This document shows positions 1 to 8,561 of a stretch of DNA of 64,000 bases, one piece after another. The stretch is taken from NCBI RefSeq assembly GCF_947502995.1, contig NZ_CANNBW010000001.1, forward strand, positions 62,001 through 126,000, in the 5' to 3' direction. Under the pieces are notes generated by a model. It searched no databases. It was given only the letters and a program-made list of their open reading frames with translations, and was not told where the DNA came from. Source of the stretch: an uncultured Tenacibaculum sp. Its GTDB lineage: Bacteria > Bacteroidota > Bacteroidia > Flavobacteriales > Flavobacteriaceae. A program made the position numbers and the translations under genes. How positions within the stretch are numbered: the first letter of the stretch is position 1; every line of letters begins with the position of its first letter.

Positions 1-309
1 AACGTTTCCATCTAAGCGAATAGAATATTCACCTTCTTTATCATTGTAATAAGGATAAGGATTCATTGCCGTTTCTGTGGGTTCTCCAATGAAAATACCA
101 AGACTTGCATAATAAAAGACATCTAAAAAAATTTCTCCGAAAAAAGCGGAAAAAAAATTAATGTCATCATCATCGTCTGAATCATCATTTGAATTACTGC
201 TAGATGATGTACTAGAGCTACTGCTTAAACTTTGTTTAGCATTGCTTAAAGTACTTTGACTGCATAAAAAAAAGGGAATAAACACTAATAATAGTAGTTT
301 TCGTTTCAT
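1..309 (-). CDS. Hypothetical secreted protein, N-terminal 103 residues only
   Basis: The frame opens with ATG at 309 on the minus strand and runs off the left edge, so only the N-terminus is visible. It begins with a signal peptide (MKRKLLLLVFIPFFLCS). A low-complexity stretch rich in Ser follows (about residues 25-45), then an Asp run. After that comes a hydrophobic, aromatic segment (INFFSAFFGEIFLDVFYY) and a Pro/Tyr-rich piece. This suggests an exported, probably envelope-associated protein. I do not recognise the family and assign no function. It is divergent from upp, with about 115 bases between them. Confidence 0.7.
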   Translation of the reverse strand, partial: MKRKLLLLVFIPFFLCSQSTLSNAKQSLSSSSSTSSSSNSNDDSDDDDDINFFSAFFGEIFLDVFYYASLGIFIGEPTETAMNPYPYYNDKEGEYSIRLDGNV

Positions 310-424
310 AGTAGTTTCGTTTCAGTTTTGTCATTTTTTACCAATTTTTGTACCGTAAATTTTGATATCTGAAAGCTATGTTTAACTTTATGGTTTAATT
401 AACGTTTATTAGTACTCCTGAAAA

Positions 425-1078
425 ATGAAGGTATTCCATTTAGCGCATCAAAATTCAATTCTTAATAAGTTTCTAAGTGAGATTAGAGATAAAAATGTCC
501 AAAAGGATAGTATGCGATTCCGAAGGAATATCGAAAGAATTGGAGAAGTTTTAGGTTATGAATTAAGTAAGAAATTAAATTATACAACTGAAAAAGTAAC
601 TACACCTTTGGGAGTTAAAAATGTTAATTTACCAGATAATGAAATAGTTTTATGCTCAATTTTACGAGCAGGTTTACCACTTCATGATGGACTTTTGAAT
701 TATTTTGATGATGCAGAAAATGCTTTTATTTCTGCTTATCGTTATCATCCGAATAATTCCAAAGATTTCGAAATTATAGTCGAATATTTTGCATCACCAC
801 CTATTGATAACAAAACAGTTTTACTTATCGATCCCATGTTGGCGACAGGAAGATCTTTAGTTTCTGTTTACTCGGCTTTAAAGAATTATGGAACGCCAAA
901 AGAAATTCATATTGTTTCTGTAATTGGGTCACTAGACGGAATAGATTATATTAAAAATCACTTTCCAGTAAATACTTCTTTATGGATTGCCGATATAGAT
1001 AAAGACTTAAATGATAAAGGTTATATCATTCCTGGTTTAGGAGATGCTGGAGATTTGGCTTTTGGTCAAAAAATGTAA
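425..1078 (+). CDS. upp: Uracil phosphoribosyltransferase
   Basis: Salvage enzyme making UMP from uracil and PRPP in the cytoplasm. Of 217 residues, the diagnostic parts are the early substrate loop with ILRAGLPLHDGLL (about residues 79-91), the PRPP-binding loop LLIDPMLATGRSL (about 132-144) and the C-terminal uracil-binding segment IIPGLGDAGD (about 202-211). Length is normal for the family (about 210). The stop codon directly abuts the stop codon of the convergent gene downstream, with no intergenic base. Start: ATG at 425 gives the expected N-terminus. Confidence 0.95.
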   Translation: MKVFHLAHQNSILNKFLSEIRDKNVQKDSMRFRRNIERIGEVLGYELSKKLNYTTEKVTTPLGVKNVNLPDNEIVLCSILRAGLPLHDGLLNYFDDAENAFISAYRYHPNNSKDFEIIVEYFASPPIDNKTVLLIDPMLATGRSLVSVYSALKNYGTPKEIHIVSVIGSLDGIDYIKNHFPVNTSLWIADIDKDLNDKGYIIPGLGDAGDLAFGQKM

Positions 1079-1981
1079 CTACGAAAGATATGTGAATAAA
1101 GAAGCAGAAAGAATTGCAATAAGTATAAAATCTGCGTACCATTTCTTTTGAAATAGTTCAAAACCATTGGCTATAACTAGCGCAGCTGGAAAAATAATAT
1201 ACAATACTTCACTACCGTTTCTATCTTTTAAAATTAATAGTAGAATTAAAGAAAAGAAAAAGTGAAAACATATTAGAATCCAATTTTTTCTAAAAGAGTT
1301 TTTTACACGAAGTGTTTTTGGCGTTTTTAATATAGATGATATCGTAACTAGTAATAGAATTAAACCAAATAAAATAAGGTATCTAGAAGTATTGTAAATA
1401 CTAAAGTCATAATTTGTATACCAATTAAAAAGAACATTAAAGTCGTCTGGATTTTCATACCAAAGGGTGTAAGTAAAGTATAAAATTATAGGAACAGAGA
1501 AGCCAATAATCGGAGTTAAAATTCTTCTAATATCTATGTGTTGATGTATTAAAATTCCAATAAAAGTTAAAGGGAAAAACACTAAAGTGAAAGGTTCTAT
1601 TAAAAAAGAAATTCCAATCCAGAATCCACTATCAAACAATTTTTTTATAATGTTTTTAGAAGATTGAAAACTATAAACACGCCTGATGTATATTGTTAAG
1701 ATAAGATTTGAATAAAAAAAGGTATTAATCTTAAAGGTTTCTGGGAAAAAACTAAGAAGGATAATAAAGAAAAGAAAAAAGTAAGAATTGTCGAAAGTTA
1801 AATTATTTTTCGAGTTTACAAAATTTGCGATGGCAAAAAGTGTTAAAAACCACAAGAAAAGAGGAACATTAACAAGGTTTACATAGTTTGTGAAAAAACC
1901 TGCAACGACATAACAAATAAACAATCCTATGATAAACATAGAATTTACTGGTTTAGTTGTACTGAAAAAGTTGGTTAACAT
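1079..1981 (-). CDS. DUF6427-type multi-spanning membrane protein
   Basis: A 300-residue, very hydrophobic protein with roughly eight to nine predicted membrane helices and an aromatic, Phe-rich composition typical of flavobacterial inner-membrane proteins. Position next to upp and divergent from the small DUF6341-like gene is the usual flavobacterial arrangement for DUF6427; that family name comes from memory of the neighbourhood and is inference. No catalytic motif is evident. It converges on upp with abutting stops and lies back to back with the 72-residue gene, 42 bases apart. Function unknown. Confidence 0.8.
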   Translation of the reverse strand: MLTNFFSTTKPVNSMFIIGLFICYVVAGFFTNYVNLVNVPLFLWFLTLFAIANFVNSKNNLTFDNSYFFLFFIILLSFFPETFKINTFFYSNLILTIYIRRVYSFQSSKNIIKKLFDSGFWIGISFLIEPFTLVFFPLTFIGILIHQHIDIRRILTPIIGFSVPIILYFTYTLWYENPDDFNVLFNWYTNYDFSIYNTSRYLILFGLILLLVTISSILKTPKTLRVKNSFRKNWILICFHFFFSLILLLILKDRNGSEVLYIIFPAALVIANGFELFQKKWYADFILIAILSASLFTYLS

Positions 1982-1993
1982 TTTTTCTTTTTA

Positions 1994-2001
1994 TATTTTT
2001 G
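1994..2001 (+). promoter_or_regulatory. Bacteroidota -7 element (TAttTTTG)
   Basis: Exact match to the flavobacterial -7 consensus TAnnTTTG, 22 bases before the ATG at 2024. No clear -33 TTG box was seen. Likely drives the DUF6341-trmB pair. Confidence 0.5.
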
Positions 2002-2023
2002 CAGGCGTAAAGATAATCAAGAT

Positions 2024-2242
2024 ATGTTAGGATTAAATATTTTTAGATTCATAGGTGAGATATTTCAAGTATTATTCATTCCATTTGAATGGATTCGTTT
2101 AAGTCTTGCTAAAGGTAGTGCAGGATGGTGGACGTCTAATACTATCAACTGGATTTTCTTATTAGTACTTATCGTATTACTTTCTTATTGGATTTCTCAA
2201 GCTCTTAAATTTAAGAGAGAAGGAACTGAAGATAGAGCCTAA
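2024..2242 (+). CDS. DUF6341-type small membrane protein
   Basis: A 72-residue protein with an amphipathic, aromatic N-terminal half (FRFIGEIFQVLFIPFEWIR), a Gly/Trp-rich turn (GSAGWWTSN) and one clear transmembrane helix (about residues 43-60), ending in a charged tail. This matches a small protein conserved in Flavobacteriia beside upp and trmB (family name from memory, moderate certainty). It lies 17 bases upstream of trmB in the same direction and is probably co-transcribed with it. Function unknown. Confidence 0.8.
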   Translation: MLGLNIFRFIGEIFQVLFIPFEWIRLSLAKGSAGWWTSNTINWIFLLVLIVLLSYWISQALKFKREGTEDRA

Positions 2243-2259
2243 GCTTAAGCTATTTTATA

Positions 2260-2931
2260 TTGGGAAGTAAAAACAAACTCAAACGTTTCAGAGAAAACGA
2301 AACTTTTGCTAATGTTATTCAACCTACAAGAGAAGAAGTTGTAAACGATTTTTCTTTAAAAGGTAAGTGGAATACATTTTTTAAAAACGACAATCCTATT
2401 GTTTTAGAGTTAGGTTGTGGTAAAGGAGAATATACAATTGCATTAGCTGAAAAAAATCCAGAATTCAATTTCATAGGAATAGATATTAAGGGTGCACGTT
2501 TTTGGAGAGGAGCAAAAACAGCTCTAGAAAATGACATGAATAATGTTGCATTTATCAGAACGCAAATAGAATTAATTGATTTTATTTTTGCTAAGAATGA
2601 AGTGCATGAAATTTGGATTACTTTCCCAGATCCTCAAATAAAATATAAGAGAACTAAACATCGTATGACGAATACTAGTTTTCTTAAAAAATACCATCAA
2701 GTTTTAAAAGAAGATGGTGTTATAAATCTTAAAACAGATAGTGAGTTTATGCATGGTTATACATTAGGACTTTTACATGGTGAAGGTCATGAGGTATTAC
2801 ATGCAAATCACGATGTGTATAAAAATCATTATTCTCCTGAAGAAGTTACAGGCACGCAAACTTTTTATGAGAAACAATATCTGGAGAAAGGTAAACCAAT
2901 TACTTACGTAAAATTCAAGTTAAATTACTAA
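2260..2931 (+). CDS. trmB: tRNA (guanine-N7-)-methyltransferase
   Basis: S-adenosylmethionine-dependent enzyme that methylates G46 in the tRNA variable loop. The 223 residues contain the SAM-binding loop VLELGCGKGEYTIAL (about residues 48-62), the second-strand motif FIGIDIKGARFWRGA, and the family signature ITFPDPQIKYKRTKHRM (about 120-136). The start is TTG: it gives the expected N-terminus (MGSKNKLKRF), and no ATG is available before the conserved region. It follows the small membrane protein by 17 bases. Confidence 0.93.
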   Translation: MGSKNKLKRFRENETFANVIQPTREEVVNDFSLKGKWNTFFKNDNPIVLELGCGKGEYTIALAEKNPEFNFIGIDIKGARFWRGAKTALENDMNNVAFIRTQIELIDFIFAKNEVHEIWITFPDPQIKYKRTKHRMTNTSFLKKYHQVLKEDGVINLKTDSEFMHGYTLGLLHGEGHEVLHANHDVYKNHYSPEEVTGTQTFYEKQYLEKGKPITYVKFKLNY

Positions 2932-3000
2932 GCTTTTTTAATAGTCAAGAAAGTTTTTTCCTATATAAGCGTCTAAAATTATTCATCAATAATTTTTAGA

Positions 3001-3612
3001 ATGCTGTTTCATCTTATTCTTGGTTTTGTAACTTCTTATCTTGGATTTGTAGCTCCCAGTATGCTTAACTTAACTGTGGGTAAAATTTTTATTGATGAAA
3101 ATAAAAAATCAGCAAGACATTTCATTTTAGGAGCAGCAATTGTAGTTTTCTTTCAATTTTTGTTAAGTTTAATAGTGATTCGATTAATTCACAAATTTCC
3201 CCACACGTTATTTTGGATTAAAAATGTAGCGGTTTTTGTTTTTATGTATCTATCCTTTTTCTACCTGAACAAAGAATTTTCGTCTAGGCAAAAAGTACAG
3301 CAGATTTGTAATCAAAAAACATGCTTTTCTTACGGAATCAAACTTTCTTTTATCAATATGTTTGCAATTCCTTTTTTTGCATTAACATATTCATTCTTCA
3401 TATCTAAAGGTTGGTTGTCTGAAGAATATAACTATTTGTTGTCTTTTGGAATAGGAACTTCATTAGGTGTAATTGCAGTTCTTTCTAGTTATATTTTACT
3501 TGTGAAAAAAATGGAAACCAAAGTGGCTAAAATAATGGTGTTTTTTAATCCGTTAATGAGTATAATTACAGGTTTTTTAGCAATATTAACATTAATAAAA
3601 TTGTACTTTTAA
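3001..3612 (+). CDS. LysE-family-like transporter
   Basis: A 203-residue integral membrane protein with about six helices. The N-terminus LGFVTSYLGFVAPSMLNLT resembles the first helix of LysE/RhtB exporters, where a conserved Gly/Pro segment lies in the same place; the typical G-P-G-P signature is reduced here. A loop around residues 95-108 carries two Cys (QICNQKTC), which is unusual for the family. The gene is 3 bases upstream of the alkyltransferase-like gene and likely in operon with it. Substrate cannot be predicted; assignment to LysE is by general resemblance. Confidence 0.65.
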   Translation: MLFHLILGFVTSYLGFVAPSMLNLTVGKIFIDENKKSARHFILGAAIVVFFQFLLSLIVIRLIHKFPHTLFWIKNVAVFVFMYLSFFYLNKEFSSRQKVQQICNQKTCFSYGIKLSFINMFAIPFFALTYSFFISKGWLSEEYNYLLSFGIGTSLGVIAVLSSYILLVKKMETKVAKIMVFFNPLMSIITGFLAILTLIKLYF

Positions 3613-3615
3613 AGT

Positions 3616-3942
3616 ATGGAAGATTCTAAAAATTTTTTCGATAAAGTATATGAAGTAGCAAGGTTAATTCCTCATGGAAGAGTAACAAGTTACGGAGCAA
3701 TTGCAAAATATTTAGGTGCTGCTCGTTCTGCAAGAATGGTAGGTTGGGCAATGAATAATTCAGGAGGTAAAGAAGTTCCTGCGCATAGAGTTGTAAATAG
3801 AAAAGGTATTCTTACAGGAAAACATCATTTCGATGGAACAAATTTAATGCAGCAATTATTAGAAAGTGAAGGAATAGAAGTTATCGAAAATCAAATACAA
3901 GATTTAGAAAAAGTATTTTGGGATCCAATGAAGGAACTCTAG
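3616..3942 (+). CDS. Alkyltransferase-like (MGMT-family) protein without the acceptor Cys
   Basis: A 108-residue protein of the O6-alkylguanine-DNA alkyltransferase fold, DNA-binding domain only. The helix-turn-helix part is clear (IPHGRVTSYGAIAKYLG, then SARMVGWAM with the arginine finger). The active-site motif, normally P-C-H-R-V, reads PAHRV at residues 55-59, so Ala56 replaces the methyl-accepting Cys. Such ATL proteins bind alkylated guanines and pass them to nucleotide excision repair rather than repairing them. Tyr26 and Arg40 are in place for base flipping. It follows the transporter by 3 bases. Confidence 0.9.
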   Translation: MEDSKNFFDKVYEVARLIPHGRVTSYGAIAKYLGAARSARMVGWAMNNSGGKEVPAHRVVNRKGILTGKHHFDGTNLMQQLLESEGIEVIENQIQDLEKVFWDPMKEL

Positions 3943-3968
3943 GAATAGTTTTTGATTTTGTTATTCTT

Positions 3969-4808
3969 ATGGAAAAGAAAGTACAGCTTATAATTATGAT
4001 ATTGTTTGTCTTTTTTTATGCTTGTGAAAAAAGAACAGTAATTACATTTCCTGAGATCATTATGTCTGAATATGATACGCTTATTCAGTTTGATTTAAAA
4101 GAAATGGAAAGATCAATTCCGTTAATTTATGCTATGAATGTCATTGCAAGTGATACGATTCGACTTAGTAATGAGGTTGAATATGTAAAAGAAAACTATG
4201 CGGATTATGATCATATGGAAATAGATAGAACAGATAGTTTAAAAATAATTGTAAATCCTATTAGTTCTTTTCATTCAAATTTATACGGATTGACAAGTGT
4301 TCTGCCACCACTTCCAATGAAAATTGATGAAAAAGAAGTAGACTATGATAAGAGGAGTTATGATTTTTATAGTGAGATGAAGAGAATAAACTATGAAATG
4401 ACACCTGTTTTCATATATAATGTATCGAATAAAAATCAGGCACTAGAAAAGCCAATAGGAGGAAGTTTACAGTTGATAACAGAAGCAAAGGATGAAGAAG
4501 GAAAGTGGAAACCTGTTGATTTTTCTGAACAATTCAGACCCTTATGCCGAACTGGGCATCAAAATTATAATTTACAATCTAAACGTTTTATTGTCGCTGG
4601 CGTTGCAAAATATCAGGGGAATTTTAAAACTCAATTAAGGGTTAAGCTTAAGTCTTTTAGTAAAGTTTTTTATTCCAACGGTTTTGAAGGGAATATCAAT
4701 AAAAATCAGTTTAATACCGCACAAGTTGTTGCAGATACAGAAAAGAGATTTTCTTTAAGTAAAAAGGAAACGAGAGAAAATAAGTTGAAAGAGTTGTTTT
4801 TAGAATAG
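3969..4808 (+). CDS. Hypothetical lipoprotein
   Basis: The longest frame begins at 3918 inside the preceding gene, but the ATG at 3969 gives a proper lipoprotein signal (MEKKVQLIIMILFVFFYAC) with the acylated Cys at residue 19, so that start is used; length is 279 residues. The mature protein is polar with no repeated domain and no motif I recognise. It contains a two-Cys region near PLCRTGHQNY and a basic, Glu-rich C-terminus. It is exported and membrane-anchored; function unknown. It lies 26 bases after the alkyltransferase-like gene and may be co-transcribed. Confidence 0.75.
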   Translation: MEKKVQLIIMILFVFFYACEKRTVITFPEIIMSEYDTLIQFDLKEMERSIPLIYAMNVIASDTIRLSNEVEYVKENYADYDHMEIDRTDSLKIIVNPISSFHSNLYGLTSVLPPLPMKIDEKEVDYDKRSYDFYSEMKRINYEMTPVFIYNVSNKNQALEKPIGGSLQLITEAKDEEGKWKPVDFSEQFRPLCRTGHQNYNLQSKRFIVAGVAKYQGNFKTQLRVKLKSFSKVFYSNGFEGNINKNQFNTAQVVADTEKRFSLSKKETRENKLKELFLE

Positions 4809-4892
4809 CTAATGAAAAAAGATAAATAATATGAACTTATAAGGCTATAAACAATCGTAATTACACCGCTTTAATATCTGAAGCTTAAATGG

Positions 4893-4900
4893 TATCTTTG
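4893..4900 (+). promoter_or_regulatory. Bacteroidota -7 element (TAtcTTTG)
   Basis: Exact TAnnTTTG match 24 bases before the ATG of the Mrp gene. It probably starts the mrp-nifU-like-reductase transcript; no strong -33 box seen. Confidence 0.5.
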
Positions 4901-4924
4901 TAGTTAGAATTAATATAAAACATA

Positions 4925-6055
4925 ATGAGCTTTAAAAAGCAAGATATATATAACGCATTAGAAACGATAACTGCTCCTGGAGAAGGGAAAAGTTTAGTTG
5001 AAAATGAAAATGTAAAGAATGTGGTTACTTTTGGAAATGAAGTAATTGTTGATGTTGTAATTGGAAACCCAACTTTACAAGCTAAAAAAAAGATGGAAAC
5101 TGAAATTAAAAAAGCAATCCATCAAAATGTAAGTGACAGCGTTGAAGTTAAAGTCAATGTAAAAGCTGAGGTAAAACCAAAAGAAGAGGTAAACCAAATT
5201 CGAGGAAAAGAAATTCCAAATATTAAGAATATAATTGCAATTGCATCTGGTAAAGGTGGTGTAGGTAAATCTACAGTAACAGCAAATGTTGCGATTAGTT
5301 TAGCAAAAATGGGATTCAATGTAGGTGTTCTTGATGCTGATGTTTATGGTCCATCTCAACATATTATGTTCGATGTTGAACGCGAAAGACCATTATCAGT
5401 TAAAGTTGATGGACGTTCTAAAATGAAACCTGTTGAAAATTACGGAGTAAAATTACTATCATTAGGTTTCTTTACAAATCCAAATCAAGCTGTAATCTGG
5501 AGAGGGCCAATGGCTTCTAAAGCTTTAAATCAATTAATTTTTGATGCAGATTGGGGAGAAATCGATTTCTTATTAATCGACTTACCTCCAGGAACTGGTG
5601 ATGTTCATTTATCAATTGTTCAAGCTTTACCAATTACAGGAGCTGTAGTTGTAAGTACTCCTCAAAATATTGCTTTAGCAGATGCGAAAAAAGGTGTAGC
5701 AATGTTCCAACAAGAAGCTATTAATGTTCCTGTTTTAGGAATTGTTGAAAACATGGCATATTTTACACCAGCTGAATTACCAGAGAATAAATACTATATT
5801 TTTGGTCAAAACGGAGCTAAAAATTTAGCAGAAGATTTAGAAACAAAATTCTTAGGTGAAATTCCAATCGTTCAAAGTATAAGAGAAGCAGGAGATGTTG
5901 GTCATCCTGTAGCTTTACAAAACGGAACAAAACTAGAAGAATCATTCAAAGAAATAACGCAAGAAGTTGTTTCGCAGTTATTAAAAAGAAATGAAAACCT
6001 ACCTCCAACAGAAGTAGTACGAATTACTACTATGAGTGGTTGTAGTACAAAATAA
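4925..6055 (+). CDS. apbC: Mrp/ApbC-family Fe-S cluster carrier ATPase
   Basis: P-loop ATPase thought to carry and deliver Fe-S clusters. The 376 residues comprise an N-terminal MIP18/DUF59-like domain (about 1-75), a charged linker, then the ATPase with deviant Walker A GKGGVGKST (about residue 110), a switch-I-like Asp in VLDADVYGPS and Walker B-like FLLIDLPPGTGD. The usual CPxC pair that bridges the cluster in Mrp proteins is absent: the equivalent region reads ENMAYFTPAELPENKYY, a form I recall from other Bacteroidota. The C-terminus has one Cys (MSGCSTK). It is 11 bases upstream of the NifU-like gene, supporting a joint role in cluster delivery. Confidence 0.92.
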   Translation: MSFKKQDIYNALETITAPGEGKSLVENENVKNVVTFGNEVIVDVVIGNPTLQAKKKMETEIKKAIHQNVSDSVEVKVNVKAEVKPKEEVNQIRGKEIPNIKNIIAIASGKGGVGKSTVTANVAISLAKMGFNVGVLDADVYGPSQHIMFDVERERPLSVKVDGRSKMKPVENYGVKLLSLGFFTNPNQAVIWRGPMASKALNQLIFDADWGEIDFLLIDLPPGTGDVHLSIVQALPITGAVVVSTPQNIALADAKKGVAMFQQEAINVPVLGIVENMAYFTPAELPENKYYIFGQNGAKNLAEDLETKFLGEIPIVQSIREAGDVGHPVALQNGTKLEESFKEITQEVVSQLLKRNENLPPTEVVRITTMSGCSTK

Positions 6056-6066
6056 GTCAGTAAGAT

Positions 6067-6300
6067 ATGTCAGTAGAAACACAAGATAAAGTAGAAAAAG
6101 CATTAGAAGAAATTCGTCCATTTTTAATTAGTGATGGAGGAAATATTAAGCTTTTATCCGTAGAAAATAACATTGTAAAAGTACAGTTAGAAGGAGCTTG
6201 CAGTGGTTGTTCTGTAAACCAAATGACACTTAAAAATGGTGTAGAAGCAACGATTAAAAGACATGCTCCAGAGATTGAAGAAGTGATTAATGTAGCTTAA
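6067..6300 (+). CDS. NifU C-terminal domain (Nfu-type) Fe-S scaffold protein
   Basis: A 77-residue stand-alone NifU-like domain. It contains the signature LEGACSGCSVNQMTL with the cluster-binding pair Cys45 and Cys48, and the upstream motif RPFLISDGGNIKLL typical of Nfu proteins. Nfu proteins accept and hand on [4Fe-4S] clusters. Placement between the Mrp ATPase and the ferredoxin reductase suggests a shared cluster-supply role. The next gene starts 13 bases downstream. Confidence 0.93.
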   Translation: MSVETQDKVEKALEEIRPFLISDGGNIKLLSVENNIVKVQLEGACSGCSVNQMTLKNGVEATIKRHAPEIEEVINVA

Positions 6301-6313
6301 TAATTTTACTTTT

Positions 6314-7369
6314 ATGATTAAAACCGATATACTTATCATAGGTGCCGGTCCAACAGGCCTGTTTACAGTTTTTGAAGCAGGTTTATTAAAGTTACGTTGT
6401 CATTTAATTGATGCGTTACCACAACCAGGCGGACAATGTTCTGAGATTTATCCTAAAAAGCCTATTTATGATATTCCTGCATATCCAGAGATTTTAGCTG
6501 GTGATTTAACAGATAAATTAATGGAGCAAATTAAACAATTTGAACCAGGATTTACCTTAGGAGAACGTGCAGATACTGTTGAAAAACAAGAAGACGGAAC
6601 ATTTATAGTTACAACAAATAAAGGTACAAAACATCACGCTCCAGTAGTTGCTATCGCCGGTGGATTAGGAAGTTTTGAACCTAGAAAACCACCTATTAGT
6701 AACATAGCAGATTACGAAGGAAAAGGAGTAGAATATATTATTAAAGAACCAGAAATGTACCGTGGTAAAGATGTGGTTATTGCTGGTGGTGGAGATTCTG
6801 CTTTAGACTGGTCTATCTTCTTAGCTGATGTTGCTAATTCTGTTACGTTAATTCATAGACGAAATGAATTTAGAGGTCATTTAGATTCTGTAGATCAAGT
6901 ACAAGAATTAAAAAATGAAGGAAAAATCAACTTAATTACTCCAGCAGAAGTTAAAGCGATTGTTGGTGATGGTAAGGTAGAAGGAGTTGAAGTTCATAAG
7001 AAAGATGAAGAGCCTTTTGTAATCAATACAGATCATTTTATTCCTCTATTTGGATTATCTCCAAAACTAGGACCTATTGCTGACTGGGGACTAGAAATTG
7101 AGAAAAATGCAATTAAAGTGAATAATGCATTAGATTATCAAACTAATATTCCAGGAATTTATGCTATAGGAGATGTTAATACATATCCTGGTAAATTAAA
7201 ATTAATTTTATGTGGATTCCATGAAGCTACTTTAATGTGTCAAAGTGCTTTTAAAAGAATTTTTCCAGATAAAAAATACGTGATGAAATACACAACAGTT
7301 GGTGGTGTTCAAGGTTTCGATGGAACTAAAAAAGAAGCGCCAAAAGCTGTAGTTAAAGCGATAAAATAA
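6314..7369 (+). CDS. Ferredoxin-NADP reductase, thioredoxin-reductase-like type
   Basis: Flavoprotein of 351 residues that transfers electrons between NADPH and ferredoxin. It shows the FAD-binding loop IIGAGPTGLFTVFEAG (about 7-22), the second nucleotide loop VVIAGGGDSALDWS (about 155-168), and the FAD-closing motif IYAIGDVNTYPGKLKLI (about 284-300). There is no redox-active CxxC between the domains, which separates it from thioredoxin reductase and fits the YumC-type FNR. The gene sits between Fe-S carrier genes and a diiron hydroxylase plus ferredoxin, a sensible electron-transfer context. Confidence 0.9.
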   Translation: MIKTDILIIGAGPTGLFTVFEAGLLKLRCHLIDALPQPGGQCSEIYPKKPIYDIPAYPEILAGDLTDKLMEQIKQFEPGFTLGERADTVEKQEDGTFIVTTNKGTKHHAPVVAIAGGLGSFEPRKPPISNIADYEGKGVEYIIKEPEMYRGKDVVIAGGGDSALDWSIFLADVANSVTLIHRRNEFRGHLDSVDQVQELKNEGKINLITPAEVKAIVGDGKVEGVEVHKKDEEPFVINTDHFIPLFGLSPKLGPIADWGLEIEKNAIKVNNALDYQTNIPGIYAIGDVNTYPGKLKLILCGFHEATLMCQSAFKRIFPDKKYVMKYTTVGGVQGFDGTKKEAPKAVVKAIK

Positions 7370-7370
7370 A

Positions 7371-8279
7371 TTGACAATTACAGAATATATACAACAACTG
7401 TCACAAGATAAACTCTTGTATTTCGCATTACCAGTTTTCTTTTTTTCAATGCTGGTAGAATATCGATTTGCAAAAGAGAAATACCATGGTAAAGACACTA
7501 CTGTTTCTTTATTAATGATGGTGTTTTCAGCAATAATAGAGTTTATTCCAAAGGTGTTGGCGTTTGTTGTATTTTTCTATTTACATGAATTAAGTCCGCT
7601 AAAAGACGTTGTTGGTCGCCAATGGTGGGCTTGGTTGTTATTGTTTTTTGCTGATGATATTTCATATTATTGGTTTCATCGTTTAAACCACGAAGTTCGT
7701 TTGTTTTGGGCAGGCCATGTTCCACATCATTCATCTATCTACATGAATTTAGGAACAGCATTACGTCAAGGAGTTGGAGAACGTATTCACAAGTTTTTCT
7801 TTTGGTTATGGATTCCATTATTAGGGTTCGATCCTTTAATGATGTTCACTATGATGGGCGTAAGTTTAATTTATCAGTTTTTTGTACATACAGAACTGGT
7901 AGATAAATTACCAAAACCAATTGAGTTTATTTTCAATACACCATCGCATCATCGAGTTCATCATGCATCTAATATTCGATATTTAGATTGTAATCACGCT
8001 GGAATTTTAATTATTTGGGATCGTATTTTTGGTACCTTTTCAGAAGAATTAAAAGAAATTGATCAACCAGTTTACGGTTTAACAGTAAATATTGAAACAT
8101 TTCATCCAGTAAAAGTTGCTACACACGAGTATGTTGCAATTTGGAAAGATGTAAAACGAGCTGATAAATGGTCCGATAAATTGAATTATATTTTCAATTC
8201 GCCGGGTTGGAGTCATGATGGAGAGGATAAAAGAGCAAAAGTGCTTCGAAAGAAATTAAAAGAGCAGGAAAAAATTTAA
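7371..8279 (+). CDS. Sterol desaturase / fatty acid hydroxylase family protein
   Basis: Membrane-bound non-haem diiron enzyme of 302 residues. All His clusters are visible: HRLNH (about 103-107), GHVPHHSS (about 114-121) and HHRVHHASN (about 192-200), plus a later NHAG. Four or so membrane helices surround them. Family members hydroxylate or desaturate lipids or sterol-like compounds; the substrate is unknown. It starts with TTG one base after the reductase stop, so translational coupling is likely. The reductase before it and the ferredoxin after it could supply electrons (inference). Confidence 0.88.
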   Translation: MTITEYIQQLSQDKLLYFALPVFFFSMLVEYRFAKEKYHGKDTTVSLLMMVFSAIIEFIPKVLAFVVFFYLHELSPLKDVVGRQWWAWLLLFFADDISYYWFHRLNHEVRLFWAGHVPHHSSIYMNLGTALRQGVGERIHKFFFWLWIPLLGFDPLMMFTMMGVSLIYQFFVHTELVDKLPKPIEFIFNTPSHHRVHHASNIRYLDCNHAGILIIWDRIFGTFSEELKEIDQPVYGLTVNIETFHPVKVATHEYVAIWKDVKRADKWSDKLNYIFNSPGWSHDGEDKRAKVLRKKLKEQEKI

Positions 8280-8290
8280 ATTTCTCTTAT

Positions 8291-8560
8291 ATGATGTATT
8301 TAAGACTTGTTGGAGGATTTGATCTCAATCATATGATTAACGTAACATTGGATGAAGTTATTATCTATTTATTATTGTCAATAGTTTTAGGTTTAATTTT
8401 TCATTTTGCATTATCTTCAAAGCAAATTGATTCTACTGAGGAAGAGACAATTATTAGTAAATCTATACCTCTAAAAACAAAAATTGTATTAGTATTTATT
8501 ACACTTGTTATAGTGTTTGTTCCAGTATTCAAGTTATTAAATACTGGTTATTTCTTATAA
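8291..8560 (+). CDS. Hypothetical small two-helix membrane protein
   Basis: An 89-residue protein with two hydrophobic segments (about residues 22-42 and 65-82) separated by an acidic then basic loop. The ATG at 8291 and an internal ATG at 8333 are both possible starts. It is packed between the sterol desaturase (11 bases) and the ferredoxin (1 base), all in the same direction. I do not recognise the family. By location it could be a membrane partner in the same redox chain, but nothing in the sequence proves this. Confidence 0.6.
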   Translation: MMYLRLVGGFDLNHMINVTLDEVIIYLLLSIVLGLIFHFALSSKQIDSTEEETIISKSIPLKTKIVLVFITLVIVFVPVFKLLNTGYFL

Positions 8561-8561
8561 T

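Noticed and set aside
3918..3968. N-terminal extension of the lipoprotein gene at 3969
   Set aside because: The added 17 residues overlap the alkyltransferase-like gene and would precede a perfect lipoprotein signal peptide.
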